DNA of 64,000 bases from Phorcus lineatus. Taxonomy: Eukaryota > Mollusca > Gastropoda > Trochida > Trochidae. The stretch spans positions 30,674,839-30,738,838 of the forward strand of contig OV121091.1 of NCBI GenBank assembly GCA_921293015.1, in the 5' to 3' direction. The notes beneath the pieces are model-generated. The model was not told the origin of the DNA. It did not search any database and worked only from the letters and a program-made list of their open reading frames with translations. The number at the start of each line of letters is the position of its first letter. The stretch's first letter is position 1. This document shows, in pieces, positions 1-14,868 of the stretch. A program made the position numbers and the translations under genes.

Positions 1-759
1 TGTATAATGACAGATTGGCAATTTTTGAAGGGGCGTTAAGAAGTAAAATCAGTGGCTGAATATGTATAAAATATCATAACATTCACCCCTGGAAAGCGGG
101 GATGCGTCCTTGGTCAATATGTATTATCACATTATTATTCACAGACTATTTACTATTTATAACCGTCTTTTCTGGTTGTGAGGGCGAATACCTAAGGAAT
201 GTCTGAAATAAGATATGTAATGTGTCTGATGTAAAATCGATGTTTCTGTCTAACTCGAATTCGTTAACAGTCTGTCTACACTCTGCTCGATTCGGGGTTA
301 TTCGTCACAGATAAAATATTGTATGAAATGAAGTTAATTCAGTAATAATCAAGGGTTAGTAAAGCATTTTGGTTTTTGACCTTCAACATTTTGTTTTCAT
401 GGTGCGAAATTAAAATATTTTTCAATATGTAGGTTTATAGCAAAATATATATCTATACTTTTAGCATGAATTGAAAGTATAGCCCTTGAAACTGAAGTTA
501 CTTACCAAAGTTTGAAAGCAATCCAAAAGGAATTATCCTTATTTAGAATGACGGTTTTCCTGAAATTAAATATGAACGTCAGTTGCATAAACGAAGGGCA
601 TGTTGTAAACAAGGATTCTATATGTTGAATAATGAGGATAGTGAAATTAACGCCGTAGTGGCAACGTTTCTGTTCAGGAATTCTTAAGAGTATCATTACG
701 TTACGATGCTTCATGCTTGAATTGTGCAGATGTTGCTTAGATAAACTCATCCTTCTTAA

Positions 760-852
760 TCAGCGTATTTGAATCCGCCCAGCTCCTTCCTAATACCCTG
801 ATCTCTTTCGGGTCAGATGACTGATCGAAATGAGCGGATTCAAATACGCTGG
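760..852. repeat. Short foldback element (MITE-like hairpin)
   Basis: The first 18 bases (cagcgtatttgaatccgc) are the reverse complement of the last 18 (gcggattcaaatacgctg), so the segment folds into one hairpin of about 90 bases. Just inside the left arm it carries 'ctccttcctaataccctgat'. The reverse complement of that string sits in the right end of the MITE at 35209-35502. The two therefore belong to one dispersed family, and this copy is a much shorter derivative. Confidence 0.6.
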
Positions 853-1200
853 TATAGCAGGATGAGATAAACTGTCAACAAGTACCGTTTCGTTAACTGG
901 TATGAGTGCTATTAATAGAACTTGAAATCACATTAGTTACAATCGACATAAGGCGTTGCCAGCAAGCCCTTGTCCCTTCTTTAATTGTGGCCATGATCAT
1001 GCTCTACACGGGCTTCACGTAATCCTGGCATATTGATAATAGCTTTGAAATATGTGGAAATTATGTTCAGATTGATGAATGGATACTATACAACTATTGA
1101 CAGACGAACCTCGAGTCGAGCAGTAATTAGATTGAGATGTAGTTCTCCTCGTCCGATTCATTTGAAGTGAGCCTGGGTAACTGACTTATACTGATTTTGG

Positions 1201-1255
1201 TCTCACTAATGGAGGTAATGAATCTGCAGTGTCAGTCAAGTACCTGATTAGATCA
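1201..1255. repeat. Diverged dispersed repeat, copy 1
   Basis: A stretch with 'tcactaat', then 'gtaatgaatct', then 'gtcagtcaag', then 'attagatca' matches 5709-5762 in the same order and orientation with scattered differences. This shows common origin of the two segments. The family is not recognised. Confidence 0.4.
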
Positions 1256-2917
1256 ACGTTCTCTATTCTTTCACTATCTTCAGTGATGGTTTCTTCACTG
1301 ATTATGTTTACGTTGGTCCTCCGATGGTACGTATGTTTCCATCTTTACTTCATGCCATTTGAATGTCAAAGGCTCATGTTAAAAATATTTTATTAACACA
1401 TGGCTTTTAATGTAATTTCAAAAGTTGGGCATTATTTCAAAAATCCTGATAGCGATAATAAACTGGATATTTTCTTGCCACGGTCCTCTTCTTTTTCCTG
1501 TTTCTTTCTCTGATGTTTAGTTCTGGATTTACTGATTATTGTCTTTTTAACAGCAGATATAAATAACAGGATATCTTGAACAAGTTTTATTGCGTTTAGT
1601 TTATACTGGCTTAGAGCACATTGCGGTCACTGCCCAACATATCACAGTACTACATTTTGGCGGGAATGTGAAATACATATATAAATTCATACAAAATATG
1701 GAAATGTGTGTAAATGTTTGTATTTTCATTAATAAATATTGCCCTTCAGATATATAATAAAGAAACACATACATCAAAATCAGTGGTTTTAAAATCGAGT
1801 GATAGAATTAAAGATTATATGATGACGTGCAAAAGACCATCGAAAACACAAATGTTTAATTTCCAGATAAACCAAATCATTCAATGACGGTCATCAGAAG
1901 CAAACATCCTTGGTCTGATATAAAAAAGTACCTAGTTATTCAATAAATAAGTTACATTCATCAAATCCATATAACTTTCCTAAGTAAAAAGAAATAATTG
2001 AAGAAGTTCATTTTGAAAGAAGAACTATTTTGAAATATTTAGAAAAAGTATTCAATTCAGAAGAGTATTAATAATGATTTTTAATAGAGAATAGATTTTA
2101 GTCTTAAAGGATATTGAGGTTTCATTTTCTTTTCTGACATCTCGGTGTCAAACAACATTGAATAGATTAAAGGCATGAGCGACACTGACACATAGGAGTT
2201 GAGCAAAGGCTTTGTACAGTGTCGGGATAAAAGCTACAGTATGGTTGATCATAACCTTGTGATATGGCCATGTGCTTTAGAAATGGTCGACTTTGGCTCG
2301 ACAGCATCAATCCCTGTATCAAGACACCGTAATCATCTCTAAATTTACGGATGTACCTGTATCACTCCAAATGAAACAAATTACTAGTAAGTAAATGGTA
2401 CGATCTTTGCCTTGAAAAATGTGAATTGAAAGATTTTAGGGATAAATATCTTGAATATTGAGAATTAACAGGTAGATTAAATGAAAATGTATGAACGATG
2501 ACAATGTACACCTGTACCCAAAAGTAGGTCACCTGCCATACCATATCTGAAAAAAGTCTTGAGATTTGATCTGATTATGATAAAATTTATCATACCACAA
2601 ATCAAGGCGCTTTGTCGCCAAAGCATTTTGATTCTGATCAGACAGAGGTAATAATTCCAGTTTTGTTCTTAGATGAAAGTGGAAGATGACGGTCAATCTT
2701 TAGAATATAGTTGTACATCTTTAGTTTTCTTGACCCTGTCTGCTGTCTATTACTCTAATACTGTTAAATCATTTCGTTGTTTCATTACCACTCAACATAG
2801 TAACTTTTTATAAATCTAATCTATTAATCTACATATTCTATAACACTGTATTCAGTCCCGATACAGGGTCTTAGCAATTACATATTTTCTTTCTTGATGA
2901 ACTTTAACACGAAAACC

Positions 2918-3329
2918 GATGGTAAAATTTGAAGGGAACAAATAAGAGAACTTGAAGACCATGGAAGACAATTTAGGAGGGATATTCATCTGACATTGTA
3001 CAAAGAAATGTGCTATCAAAACATCCAAAGGAAACATATATATCGTTACCATAAACAAGCAGAAATGTATTGTTCACTCGCATTTGTATATGAAGCAAGC
3101 GTTACCTTTTTTCAACAGTATACATAATTCTGAATATCTATCAGGATATTATTGTTACTTATATGTACATCGGTCGGAAGCTTTAATCAACCTATTTCCA
3201 CTTCGAGGATACTACACATGAATATTTGATAATCTCTTTTAAGTTCAGCCGAATTTTTCATGTTCCTTTGTCATGAAAACATTTCTTAACAGTGTTGTGA
3301 ATCAAGAACGCCCTTCAAATTTTACCATC
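2918..3329. repeat. Possible MITE with 19-bp terminal inverted repeats
   Basis: Positions 2918-2936 (gatggtaaaatttgaaggg) are the exact reverse complement of 3311-3329. The enclosed 374 bases show no coding frame of note. Perfect 19-bp arms about 410 bp apart fit a small non-autonomous DNA transposon. No clear target-site duplication is seen, so chance cannot be fully excluded. It lies just downstream of the membrane-protein exon on the minus strand. Confidence 0.4.
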
Positions 3330-3380
3330 AGTAATCTCACACATCAACGATCGCTTTAACTCAACTTCTTTACTGCATTC

Positions 3381-3999
3381 CTATTTACTTAGTGCATGGA
3401 TAGTTCCATTATCGCTTGGCAAGCTTCTTTTCGACACAAAACATGTAGGGCGAATTCCAGATCCTATTCCATCTCGCGGACACACACTGGAGACGAATGC
3501 AATTTTTCTCACACTTGGGATACCATACATTTCTTCATCTAGATCTAGTTCACTAATGCTTGGGTTCAAGTCGTCAGCGTAGTCGAAACTATCCTCTATA
3601 CTTGGTCGATGGATTGAACCATTTTGATCTCTACTATCTTCCTCGTGTACCTTTTTCTTAACTGTACTAGAGTCACAGTGACTCTGCAGTAATGTTCCAA
3701 CTGAATTCTGATTGGTTGGGGGCACTTTTACCTGAAATTGAGCCCGCATCAGAGCAATAATTTTTCGTCTCTCGTACAATCCATCCTTTACTCTCTTCTC
3801 GTCTCGCTTCCTTAGATAACGCTGTCTGTTCCTCTTGTGGTAACACCAGAAGTTCACTCCCAGAAAAACAATAAAGACAGTTGCTATGAGAACATATGGT
3901 ATCCACAGCCATGTGACTGTGTTTGAACTTGGGGTCGACAGAGTCTCGTTGTGAGACGTCATCAAGTCATTGCTGGACCAGGACACCGGGGAACAGAGT
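3381..3999 (-). CDS. Terminal exon of a single-pass membrane protein (unrecognised)
   Basis: On the minus strand an acceptor (ttttcag, ending at 4000) opens a frame that runs 206 codons from 3999 to a stop at 3381. The first base completes a codon from a missing upstream exon. The frame begins L-C-S-P-V; the GTG at 3986 is simply the valine and need not be a start. There follow a short Ser/Thr-rich ectodomain tail with an N-E-T sequon, one hydrophobic segment (about residues 26-49 counted from the GTG, WIPYVLIATVFIVFLGVNF), then a strongly basic stretch (HKRNRQRYLRKRDEKRVK). This pattern predicts a type I protein with its C-terminus in the cytosol. The tail of about 150 residues is polar, with acidic patches (DYADDL, ELDLDEEMYG), and no recognised signalling domain. 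Upstream exons should lie at higher coordinates, but I could not identify them. The family is unknown. I am confident it is coding, not of its function. Confidence 0.7.
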
Positions 4000-4000
4000 C

Positions 4001-7000
4001 TGAAAACATATACTCAAGTTAAATATACTTCATATTATTAATAGAACAAATTCTGAATGGTTGTAGATTCCCATTGGTACTGTATGATATTGATGATGAT
4101 TTAAAACTTGACAGGTAGCGAACAATAATTCATCATATGTGGAAATAGGAAAATACAGACTTGATGTTTCTTGTATTTTGAATATATAATACCCCTGGTC
4201 ACCCCGATCATAAAAAAACCGAATATCTGCTAAATAAAAATGTGTATTTCAAAGAATGTTTGTAAGGAGTGTTCCGATTGATAGAAAACATCATGTTGTC
4301 ACACTACAGTCATAGTACTAGTGTTGGACGTGCTGAAGACGATGAGCTCGTGAACATGTCACAATTCCATTGAATCTGCTATATGTATACGTGATATATT
4401 ATTCAAATAAGAAATAAAACTTGCTTTAGAAAAGATAATGGTGACACACGTCAGTATATCGAGTGTCTAGAATACTCAGAGTTTATGACCAATGCAGACC
4501 AATAGTCTGACCGAAAAGGGGGAGCAGGATATTAGAGTGTGATGAGTGGGGTAACCAGATAAAGAGAAACATAGGATGCGTAAAGGCTAAACTTTGATGT
4601 AATTTGTTATATAAATATATCTTACAATACGTTGATTTACTCGAAAGAAATAATTATTTTGTATGTACATATGCCTACGTGGTTCACAAATTAACACATA
4701 TATGTAGGGTCAAAGATGCAGTTGACATTTGTGAAGAATGCACGAGACAACCAATTAATCAAACCATGTAGATTTAATGTTCTCTTTATGTGTCGTGAAA
4801 GCTGCTGAAATGCGACCGGGAAACCCAATAATAGCAGTGTGTATGCCTAACGGAGATCGATGGGCCAGTTGTACTAAAGGAGACACTGCATTCACAGGAT
4901 CATCAGAGTAGCAGATTTCACACTCGGAGAAACGTTGAAAGATTATCAATGTAATGGGAGGGCAGGCTATACGCTTACCAAACCGTCCTTGACTAATAGA
5001 CATCAATAGCGTCGGTCATATTTAGAAGAAACTTCATTTGGATAGTGATGCTTGTCCTCGGAAAATCAACCTTTTTTAGAAAGAGGAAAATAAACTATGA
5101 GAAGGTATCCAATTATAGTTATTATGACAATGTAGATAAATAGAGAGAGTTTGATGTATATAGATAGATAAATAGATGAATGTACTTAGATAAATTTAGG
5201 AGGAAACAAAATTTGATATTGCATAAATGTTTTGAGGTAGTGAGTTCAAGAACATATTGACAATAACGATTACTCTACTGGAGTATAGAGTGAGCATAAG
5301 TTTTTCATCGGCGGGATTTTAAAGTAAGCTTATACATCTACTCGGTTCCCAGATTCTTTATAAAATATGCAAAACAATGAACAAATATAACAACTGCGGC
5401 CGACTTCCTCTACACCTATATATATATTTACTGAAGTGAGCTAGATAATTGGAACAATTTCAACTTTCTGCAAATCAATATGGCTCCACTCGACGTTGAA
5501 CCAATTTGTTTTAGACTGAACAAATGGAGTTGAGAATGCAATTACACTTATCTAAAATCACAAAACATATGTTGAGCTTTCTTGGTTTATCCCAACATAT
5601 GTATTGTTGATGAACAGATGAACTGACGGACAAGATGATCAGTAAATGGATTGAAATGTATGTTCCTTTACTCATTGAAGAGAACGCAGCAAATGCAAAT
5701 GGCTCAATTTCACTAATCGAGATAAGTAATCTCAACTGTCAGTCAAGCATTTAATTAGATCACCCATTGAAAGCAAAAAAAATGCTCTCTTAGTGAAGCT
5801 AAAACTCTTAAAGCTAAATGCCTTCTAGGTTTATTCTATTGTAGAAACAATATCGATTAAAAGTCAACAATAACGTGGACTTAATCATCAAATGCAAATA
5901 ATTTATTCAAAACCTTCATTCAAATCAAATACATTTCATTCATAGGATGGGTACAATGAGATCCTCAATATGCGAGTTTTGCCTTGTTTATCGTGTTGAA
6001 CAACAATATTTCTCTGACGCAATGGCATGGCGTTTTTAAAAAAATCTACTGCCATTAACTATGAGGAATTTCGTTATACAAATAAATAAGTTGAATACCA
6101 GAAACGTCTTTGAGGGTATTGAACCTGTAGTGACATCGTGGAACATTTCATTACCAAATAATTTGGAGAGTCTTTATATTCAACGTTCAAAGAATTCTGT
6201 CTTTTGGTATCATATTGAACTTGCAAAACTGAATTATCCATTTTTTTATGCTGGCAGAATGTTTTGACAAATGAAGTGTATATTATTTATTCACATATGA
6301 GAGCCTTCAGAGGATACTTCAGAGGAAACTCGAACACTCAGGTTAATACATCTTTCAATATAGGATTGAAATTCACAATGTGTGTTAAACAATGGGAAAA
6401 GTTTACGATTTTTTATTTATTTTTTAATACCAAAATCTAGGGAGGATATATAATAATACTTCAGAATAAAAGTTGTCAAATATTTAAGGGAAATGTTTCC
6501 TACGAATGACATTTTCTTACATTTGAGGTAGGAAGATGAATTAATTATTCCAAATATTATAATTAATGCCAAACAACAGACGCATGTATAAGCATAATAG
6601 AAGACCGATTTGTTTCACACTACTATTGGAGCAACGTACAGGCAAATTTCTGTGGTAAAGAAGAATTAATTGTTAACATATAACTTGTGGTCGATCTGTT
6701 ACTTAACATACATGTGCAACATTTACTTCGCTCGAAAAGGGAATATAGGATCACATAACAAGTTCAGATCTGTATTTTCAAAACTACAACATTTATTCAT
6801 TGGCAATGACCTGGATTTATAGATAACTCCACCACCCCCCAAACTATAACGATTACATTGGATCACCGAACCGAAATTCTTTCAAATGCATTTATTTTTC
6901 AGGCAATTTTCCAAGCAAAATCTAAATTTTGATAGTGTAAATATTCAGATCTTATTTATTTTAAAAATCAGCCTAATTTGTAAAACTTAATTATCATTTT

Positions 7001-10000
7001 TCAAAGAATATTCAGCAATAACTTATTCATTTAAGAATAAATGTTTTTATTTAAGATTATCATTGCGCCAGAGTATATTTAATATTCATACGGATTTCAA
7101 AATCGTACCACAAATTGTATTAGCGCATTTGCATATGTATCACAATAATTGCTTGATAGTATACATGCAGTGTATCCTTAGGCTTATGTCAGACATTTCC
7201 TCAAAATTTAACCATGATTATGAAATTTTTCTTGAAGGTGTATTCAAATTTAATAAAAAAATTCCTCTCATTCTACGATATGCGTCTAAATTTTAACGTT
7301 TAAATATTATGCTCTCTCAAACACTTCCCTTTGAAATGCAAGTTCATGTTCATGCGATGTCCAAATGAAAGTCGCATAGGCAAATGCAAGTATTAGTATG
7401 TCAATCAATTACTTCATCATTACCTTCCCGAAAAGGTTAAGAGCAGGTTCCAATATTGTTCACTTAAGAGTAATTAGTAAGAAATCAATGTGGAATCTAT
7501 TCACTTCATGAGTAATCCCGACAGATCAATACTGGGTCGTCGTGGCGTAAGATGTGTACACTGTATTCAGAATTACAGATTGATTTCTCATTTCTCTTGT
7601 ATAGTCACCAATTATATGTAATTATAACATGGCCTTGACATATGCGCCATTGTTGTGATTACGTGAATATGTCATTACACATATTCTCTCCGAATATAAC
7701 ACCTGGGGATAGTATAATAATTATTTTAAATTCTTTTCATTTGGAAAATCAAATGTTAATGAAGCAATTATGACTTCTTTGAACATTAATTTGAATAACA
7801 AAAATAATTTTGAAAGATGATATTATGTATATATACAGTTACCGGTAAAACGGTTTGAATTATGACACAAAAACAGATATAAAGTAAATTTATGCTAATC
7901 ATTGATAGCTTTATATAAAAATTCTTTGAGAAATAAAGCAAAACTTACTTATATCGAAAATATTTTCCTCAAGCACTGTCAAGATCTGTTATGTAATATT
8001 CATTATCATTTTCAATTTCATTGTCCGCAAATAAGAGTGAGAGAAAGAGTGAAAATAATGATTACGACAGGTGTAAACACGGCGGTAACAGTCTTAACAA
8101 GGAAGGGATTGCATTTCCACACCTGACCAGCGGAACTGTCTATTGATCTCCTGTAGAAGGGTCACATGGCCATGAGTACAAATGCACATTTGGAACCAAC
8201 TTACTACAGGAGTCTCTATTAAAGGGTAATGACTTTTTTACATGAAAAAAAGCTGCGATATGGATTATTTGTAATTATTACATGGTTTGATTAGTTTGCA
8301 ATACCATAATAAAATACATTTACTGATCGTAAAGTGTGGTGTTTGGGAGCTTTCCTGTATGCGATGTCTGACTAAAGAATAATATCATCAATCTATTACG
8401 TGGGATTAGTTTTGCTTTTAAAATATATGCATTTCTTACTGATTATTATCGTCTGTACAGTTATTACGTATTACACATGAAAACACAGTTTCTCAATTAT
8501 CTCCTCACGGCGAGAAGGACGCATTAGCACCGCTACGACAAAACATGTGAAGAACTCATTACAAGAACCAAGAAGTTAGGCATCAATTACTCTGGATGTG
8601 TCCAGCATGCAGGAAAGGTGAGAAGAAAAACCTGTGATTTTTTGACGCAGACAACCGTTCAAGTTGACTATAATCATAATATCCCTAACAGTAATAAGAA
8701 TGAAAAATATTCAGAATTAAAAAGAATAACCCCGTTCTTTTTTCTCAATGAATTTGATATTTCTATGAAAACTGAGTAATTTTGTTCATATCAATAAGAA
8801 CACCTAAAAGATAAAGCATAGTTGTTTTTAAATATTATGCAGCCGAGGTCTGTATTTAAAGGCAGACACAGGGAATGATAACACGTAGAATATATTCATA
8901 ACTGTGTAACGTGGCGTCATCACCAAGGCAGGTTGACATTGACTCCAGGTCAGAGGCGAGATGGCACTGTATTCATTGCAAGTCTGAGGGGTTAGTGATA
9001 ATTACTACTCTGTTGATAAGAAATGTCATTGGGGTTCTACAAAATCAGCTGAAGGTACCCGCGATTCACGTATTTGTTCAAAACATAAAAAAACAACTGG
9101 AAATCAGATATCATGCATTTTAAACGTTATATTAAGATTATGTCATTATGCAAAATGTCTTTGAATTCGAGGTGATGGCCTTTGGGACCATGTCAAGTAA
9201 ATGTCCAACAGATTTGAGGCATTATAACGGTGTAATTCCAATGTCGGACTGATCAGCATTTTGATATATCCATTGACATGTCAGGTTCGTGGACATTCAA
9301 AATGTCATTTTCTATTTGCTGTTTGCCATTATGATATTGGCATGCAACACTCTTGAGTTTCGATAGTCTCATTCCAATGTGGGTCGAGTTGAGTAATTTG
9401 TTCAGATTGTAAGATAACTCTCTCTGTCATAGATGACGGACCATCAATATTGTTTGTCTATTTCCATATGTATGAATGAACAGCCTCAATAATCTTTTTA
9501 ATCAGAAAACAAAAATAAAAAGAAGATAGAAATAACAGGATGATATATCTCTATTTCGTATCACAGAATACTTCTATTAATAGTACCATGAAAGGAGGGA
9601 AACCATCCTTTAAGAAAGCTATCAAAATGAAAGGATATGAAAGTAACGATGTTCTTCATCGAATCGCTAGATCTTGGAGATTAATAGACAATGGCGCTAG
9701 GCAAAATATAGTTTGTTATTCTTGGGTTCATGTAGCAACAGGGATGCATTGTCAAGGACTTCCTTAAACCAGAAATATCAAATATACAAGCAGGTACTGA
9801 AAGACATCAAAAAGTGGCATAGGTTGAGTGTAATCGGATAACAAATACATAACCTGGAGTAACATTTAGTTATAACCACTTAAGATTGATTTTAAACAAA
9901 TGATATTTGAATATAGCCTCAGAAACAGATTGAACTCAACACAACAGGCTTTCGGGACGAATGACCCTGTACATCAACAGTCATTTCTGAAAACTCCTGT

Positions 10001-13000
10001 TCATATATTGTGCACTGCAAAATTTTGTGTGACATCTATAAATAAAGACGTTGTTGATAGGTTCTGTGAATAACGTATACGTAAAAGATCTATACTCGTG
10101 GTTTATTTAACTGTAATTGTAGTGATATACATGAAATATTTAAGTTATATAATTCATCACATGAAGGTATTTCATGTCCAAGAGACAATGAACATCTTAT
10201 ATTTACATATTTAATGTTTTCAAACAACATACATTGTAGCTCTAACATTCAATTACACTAACGAGATAAAAAAAATTCAATATGTGCATAAATATCGTTT
10301 TCAGAACACTGACCAACTGCTATATGTGAATAGTATGAATATTCTTTTTACCTGTGTCTAAACCTTGCGGAGGTTGACATGTTCTGTTTAACAAGTATTC
10401 AAAAAAATAACAGAATTATATTACAAATCTGACAACGGCCTGAACCTTGAAATGGTAGTATGAAAATGGACAGTTGTGTTACGTACCATATTGCTGTATC
10501 CTGCACTAGTATCGTTCTCGAGATGCCATCACTAAGTCCACGACAGTCTATCCATTGCTTACTCTTCTCTGATAGTGATCAAGAGCTTACACTGCCTTTT
10601 GATCATGAGTCTCTCCATACGCGCGTTCCTCTGGGAGTGCCTGCCATGTGCTAACTACCTCAGCCCTCAGTTCTGGTGTCAGCACAGCTCCTATAGTGTG
10701 TTACATTTGCTTGCTCAACTCCGTGCTTCAGACAGTGGTCTTACTCTAATCTGAAACTCTGCCTATGCTTCAGCCCAGCTCTGACAGCGTGTTCCGTGCT
10801 ATCCACGATCTGTCTGAATGGACAGTTCGCTCGCTCCCTCTCCTTATCGATCTCGAGTTAAAGATGCAGGGAGGAACAAATGTACAAGCAGGGGAAGTTA
10901 AAGGGAGGTCGGGGAGGTGCTGTTATAACCTCGTGACTAATTCCCTGATATCATGGAACCGGGGATTTGCAGATTTGTTCTTGAAATTGATTGTACCCTT
11001 CTGTTGATCTCCATTGACATAGTCAGAAAGAGATACTGCCCTATGGTTGACATATTTGTTAACCAACCGTGAAAGTTTGCTTTCTAAATTTGCTTAAATT
11101 TGAGTGTCATCTTTTGAACTTATATTATTGCGTTTGTGACATGCATTAAGCCTCCACAGATTTTCATTAAATCACTATGACTTTTAATGTGTAAAGAATG
11201 TGAATATAATATATTTTCTTCATGTTCACAATCTTGACAGGATTGTGTAAGATTCTATTCTTGTCAAAAGATACGAAGTTTCTCTTGGAATCATGAGTAT
11301 GAAATAACATGTTTCCTCAAAAAGGTTCCTGAGATCGATTTTGATCCTCTTCTATACTCTTTTAAGCCTGTTTACTTTAAAGATCAGATGGAAACAGTAC
11401 CATGTGTGAAATAGTGATAACACTAAAACAAGGTTCATTGTTCAACTATCTAATGAATTTTATAATTCGAATTTTTTTCTCTCGCGAAGGTCATACTTCC
11501 ATAGCTAATATCCTCGAAGAATCTTGAACTTTGATGTGACCTTATGTCTCTTATCAAATAAGACATAAAAATAAATATGATAAACAAATACTGAGGAAAT
11601 TTACATTCATCAGTCTTGAGCTTTGAAGTTTGCAATGATAGATACCCTAACAACACCGTTTTAATCAAGGAGTTTAAAGATATAAAAGTGACTATTACTG
11701 TAAAAGTGACACAACTACATTCATCGTCAGAATGGAAGAAACGTTTGGTTAAGCTTGCTTCAATGCTTAATACTTTTATTTTTGACATTAATACTCTCAA
11801 GAAATCGTTTGATCATGGAATTCAAAAACATGAAAGTTACAATTATTTTATAAGTTAAACCCATTGTATTCATTTAATTTTCATATTCTTTAATGTTTGT
11901 TTAAGTTTACTTTGATGCTTATTGCGTTATTTAATGTAACGATCTGAAAAAAATGATATCATTAGTATTAATCTTCGTTTCTTCTAAAACTATCTGATGT
12001 CGATTGTTCGAAGGGTATGATGTAAAAAGTATCATATTTAATTTCCATTTGCTTAAAACGACGAAAAGGGAGTCTGTTCTTAAAATTCGATTGAGATCTT
12101 CTTGATTTGCATTTGATTCCGATGTATTTAAGGATCTGGAACGCCACAGTATCATAAGGGTGATTGGATTCCTTGTCGATATCTTGTACTTCATTAGGGC
12201 GCCGGATATAGAGGGAAATAAAGCCTGCAATTCAACACAGACCGATGACATCCTCCAATAAGTCTTCCCTGCACTCAAAATGGAATGTGTCTGGACATCA
12301 GGAAGTTGTCTTTGATAGTATTACAAACCAAGTCTGACATTTGTAAACGATTTTTGTCTGCTGCAAATTGCAACCTTTATGACACAAACGCTAAGAACAG
12401 TACAACGTGCAAACTAAATGTGAAAAGATAAGAGGTTTTTAAGGGGGAGGGCGACGGTGGATGTTTAGTGTTTTCGGGAATTCTAACCTCAATTACCTTC
12501 TCCAAAAACATATCCCCCTTATTATAAACCCCTCCCTTGAATATTCCTTGAACCGCTACTATACCAGAATAGACAAACATTTAGTTGAGGGTCCTCCTCT
12601 ACAAAACGCTTACAACGATTGTAAGTCTTCAATTCAATGTAAACAATGTTCAAAGATAGGGCTCAAATTGATCGTTACTCTGCAACTGCTTTGTGGAGCC
12701 GAACCGATTGTAATCTTTCCGAAAAAAATGAGTACCAAAAGACATTGTATCGTAGGATGATAAATATTCTTCATTAGAAATAAACGCTCGTTGTGGCTTT
12801 CAAAACTTAGATACAATGTTAATCTGCATAACTGATCACCTCAAAATAGACTCAGTATATAATCTCATTGTCTCTACGAAACTGCCAATATCATTAGCAG
12901 AAAACCATATCAATATTGACCTACAATCAAATACATACTAGAATCAATACAAGCATTGTTCTCTTCTAATTAATAAACGCATGCATACCATATCATATCA

Positions 13001-14868
13001 TACCGTAATCCTTTTTTCCATTGCAGCATTTCAGACATATAACAATGACATAGTTATTTTTAAACATGGCCGAAAAAACCATGCAACAAGAGATTATAGA
13101 ACCGTCCAAACATGTCTTAATTACAGGGGCCGACACTTCTTCTTGACTGATCTTTTCTATTACAGCCATATTTGTGATTCCGGTCAGGAATCAATTCCTT
13201 AGTTACATCAGGTGTTTGGGTACAACATACCTGTAGTAATTAACATTGGTTATATGCCATGCACAGAGACTTTTCGACGTTCAGTCGTTTTGGTTGACAG
13301 GTTGAAGAGCTCGCAGTGTGATCACACTGAAAATGACAGTATAACACAAAATAACTAACATACCATGGCGATGCAGATTAAACGTTGTTTTATACTGCTA
13401 TACATTGTTGTCCTGATATGGAATTGTTTTGTTTTTGTTTTGTTAGATATTAACTTATTAGAGCTTAGTGTCATGTTCCAAGTTTGTTTGATGTACATTG
13501 TGCCACGTTCAATAAAATATATATTATTTTGATAGTCCTCATCCTAGCCTTGATGAGAAATGTTTATACCGTTTAGGGTTTTATAATTGCATCATTTGCT
13601 CTCATTTGGTTCGATGTCATAGCATAATTCAAATTGTTGGCTTGGTTTAACTATAATTTGTCCTTGATTGCTTTGTTAAGCTTTAGTTAACCAAGTTTGC
13701 TTTGAAAAAATTAGTTTGCCTTGCTTGCTTTGTGAAGCTGTACTTCGGGGATAAAGAAAATGATTTAAACTTGAAGTAATGAACTATCTGACAATTGTGT
13801 GTTCAATGAAAATGTCATCACCTTTTCTAATGTTTTTTGTATTATTTTAGAGACGCTTCCTCAAATAAGTTGTTAGTTTGAATACTAGTAGTTAACGATT
13901 GTATTTCGATGTGTACTTGTTTTTAATATGTGGATATATATTCAATGAAACAGATCTTCAAATAATTTTCAATTCGTTATAAACAAACAATACCTCTGTT
14001 ATTTGATACAGTATTATTTACTCTTTATTACCACACTGTTAAGCATAAGCGTTGACATATTTTCCATATGAATGAATTTCTTTATTTTCTCAAATGGCAG
14101 TTGAAGATTACAAACATAAATTATTGATATTCACATGTATCTATTTTCAGAGGATATTTACAAGGATTTCTAAGTACGCAAAACAATATCTACAGTAAAG
14201 ACAGTTATGAAATAGTTTTGTTTACAGAGAGATTTTCATGTCATGTAGATATATTGATAATTCAAATACAAAAGTGTGCCTTGCTGCTTTAGTAAAGCCC
14301 GGAATGTCATAATGTGCACCGCGCAAAAGGACAACACATTCATTATCATCGCCAAAGAAAATTATAATCTATAGGTAATCTAGAAGTTGGCGCATTAACG
14401 ATTCGCAGTGTAGGGTAAGTGTACATAAAGGTCAAAGCATTGCTTATTACAAAATGTTCATTCTCGAACAGACAAACGCATGCCCTGGACTTAGCTGAAG
14501 TAGGCAGTCGAAATAGAATAGGTGTTCGCAAACTGTAGCTCCGATTTTCATATTAGAAGCATTCGTAAAATGTAGCCCAAAAGTGTGTTGGAATCGGGAA
14601 AACGTTATTAAGTTACCTGGTTGTTAAATACAACATATTGCTTTACAGGTCGAGGTGAAGTTATATGTATCTAACTTGTGCGGTTAGTCCGGCATAACGT
14701 AGTTTTCGATGGCCTACAACTAGGTACAAAGTTACACACTAAAAAAACAATGAATTTTGGTGAATCATTTGTGCAATCGCCGGAAAGAGCGAAGCGCCGT
14801 TGTTACTCTAATTCAATGAAGAACTTCACAAAAACTTTGCATGGAAGTTTCCTATTTTAGAAAATATC
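4001..14868. other. Long stretch without a recognised gene
   Basis: About 11 kb of AT-rich DNA. Upstream exons of the minus-strand membrane-protein gene may lie here. The best-looking candidate is 4755-5006 minus, which has a C-x2-C pair and a balanced composition but no convincing pair of splice sites. 10460-11000 is richer in GC than its surroundings and could be an old transposon, but no domain is recognisable. 5709-5762 is the second copy of the diverged repeat at 1201. I support nothing else here. Confidence 0.45.

Larger units (their letters stand above)
1..2917. other. Intergenic AT-rich DNA, no gene recognised
   Basis: No exon, RNA gene or long coding frame can be supported here. It contains a short hairpin element (760-852) and one copy of a diverged repeat (1201-1255) that recurs at 5709-5762. 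The open frames present are short and show no recognisable domain. Confidence 0.5.

Noticed and set aside
4331..4372. Possible hammerhead (CTGAAGA, stem, GAAC, CATG, TC)
   Set aside because: A15.1 is C, helix II leaves an unpaired base before GAA, and helix I does not pair next to the core.
4755..5006. Candidate upstream exon of the membrane protein
   Set aside because: The composition is plausible, but no acceptor and donor pair in the right phase could be found.
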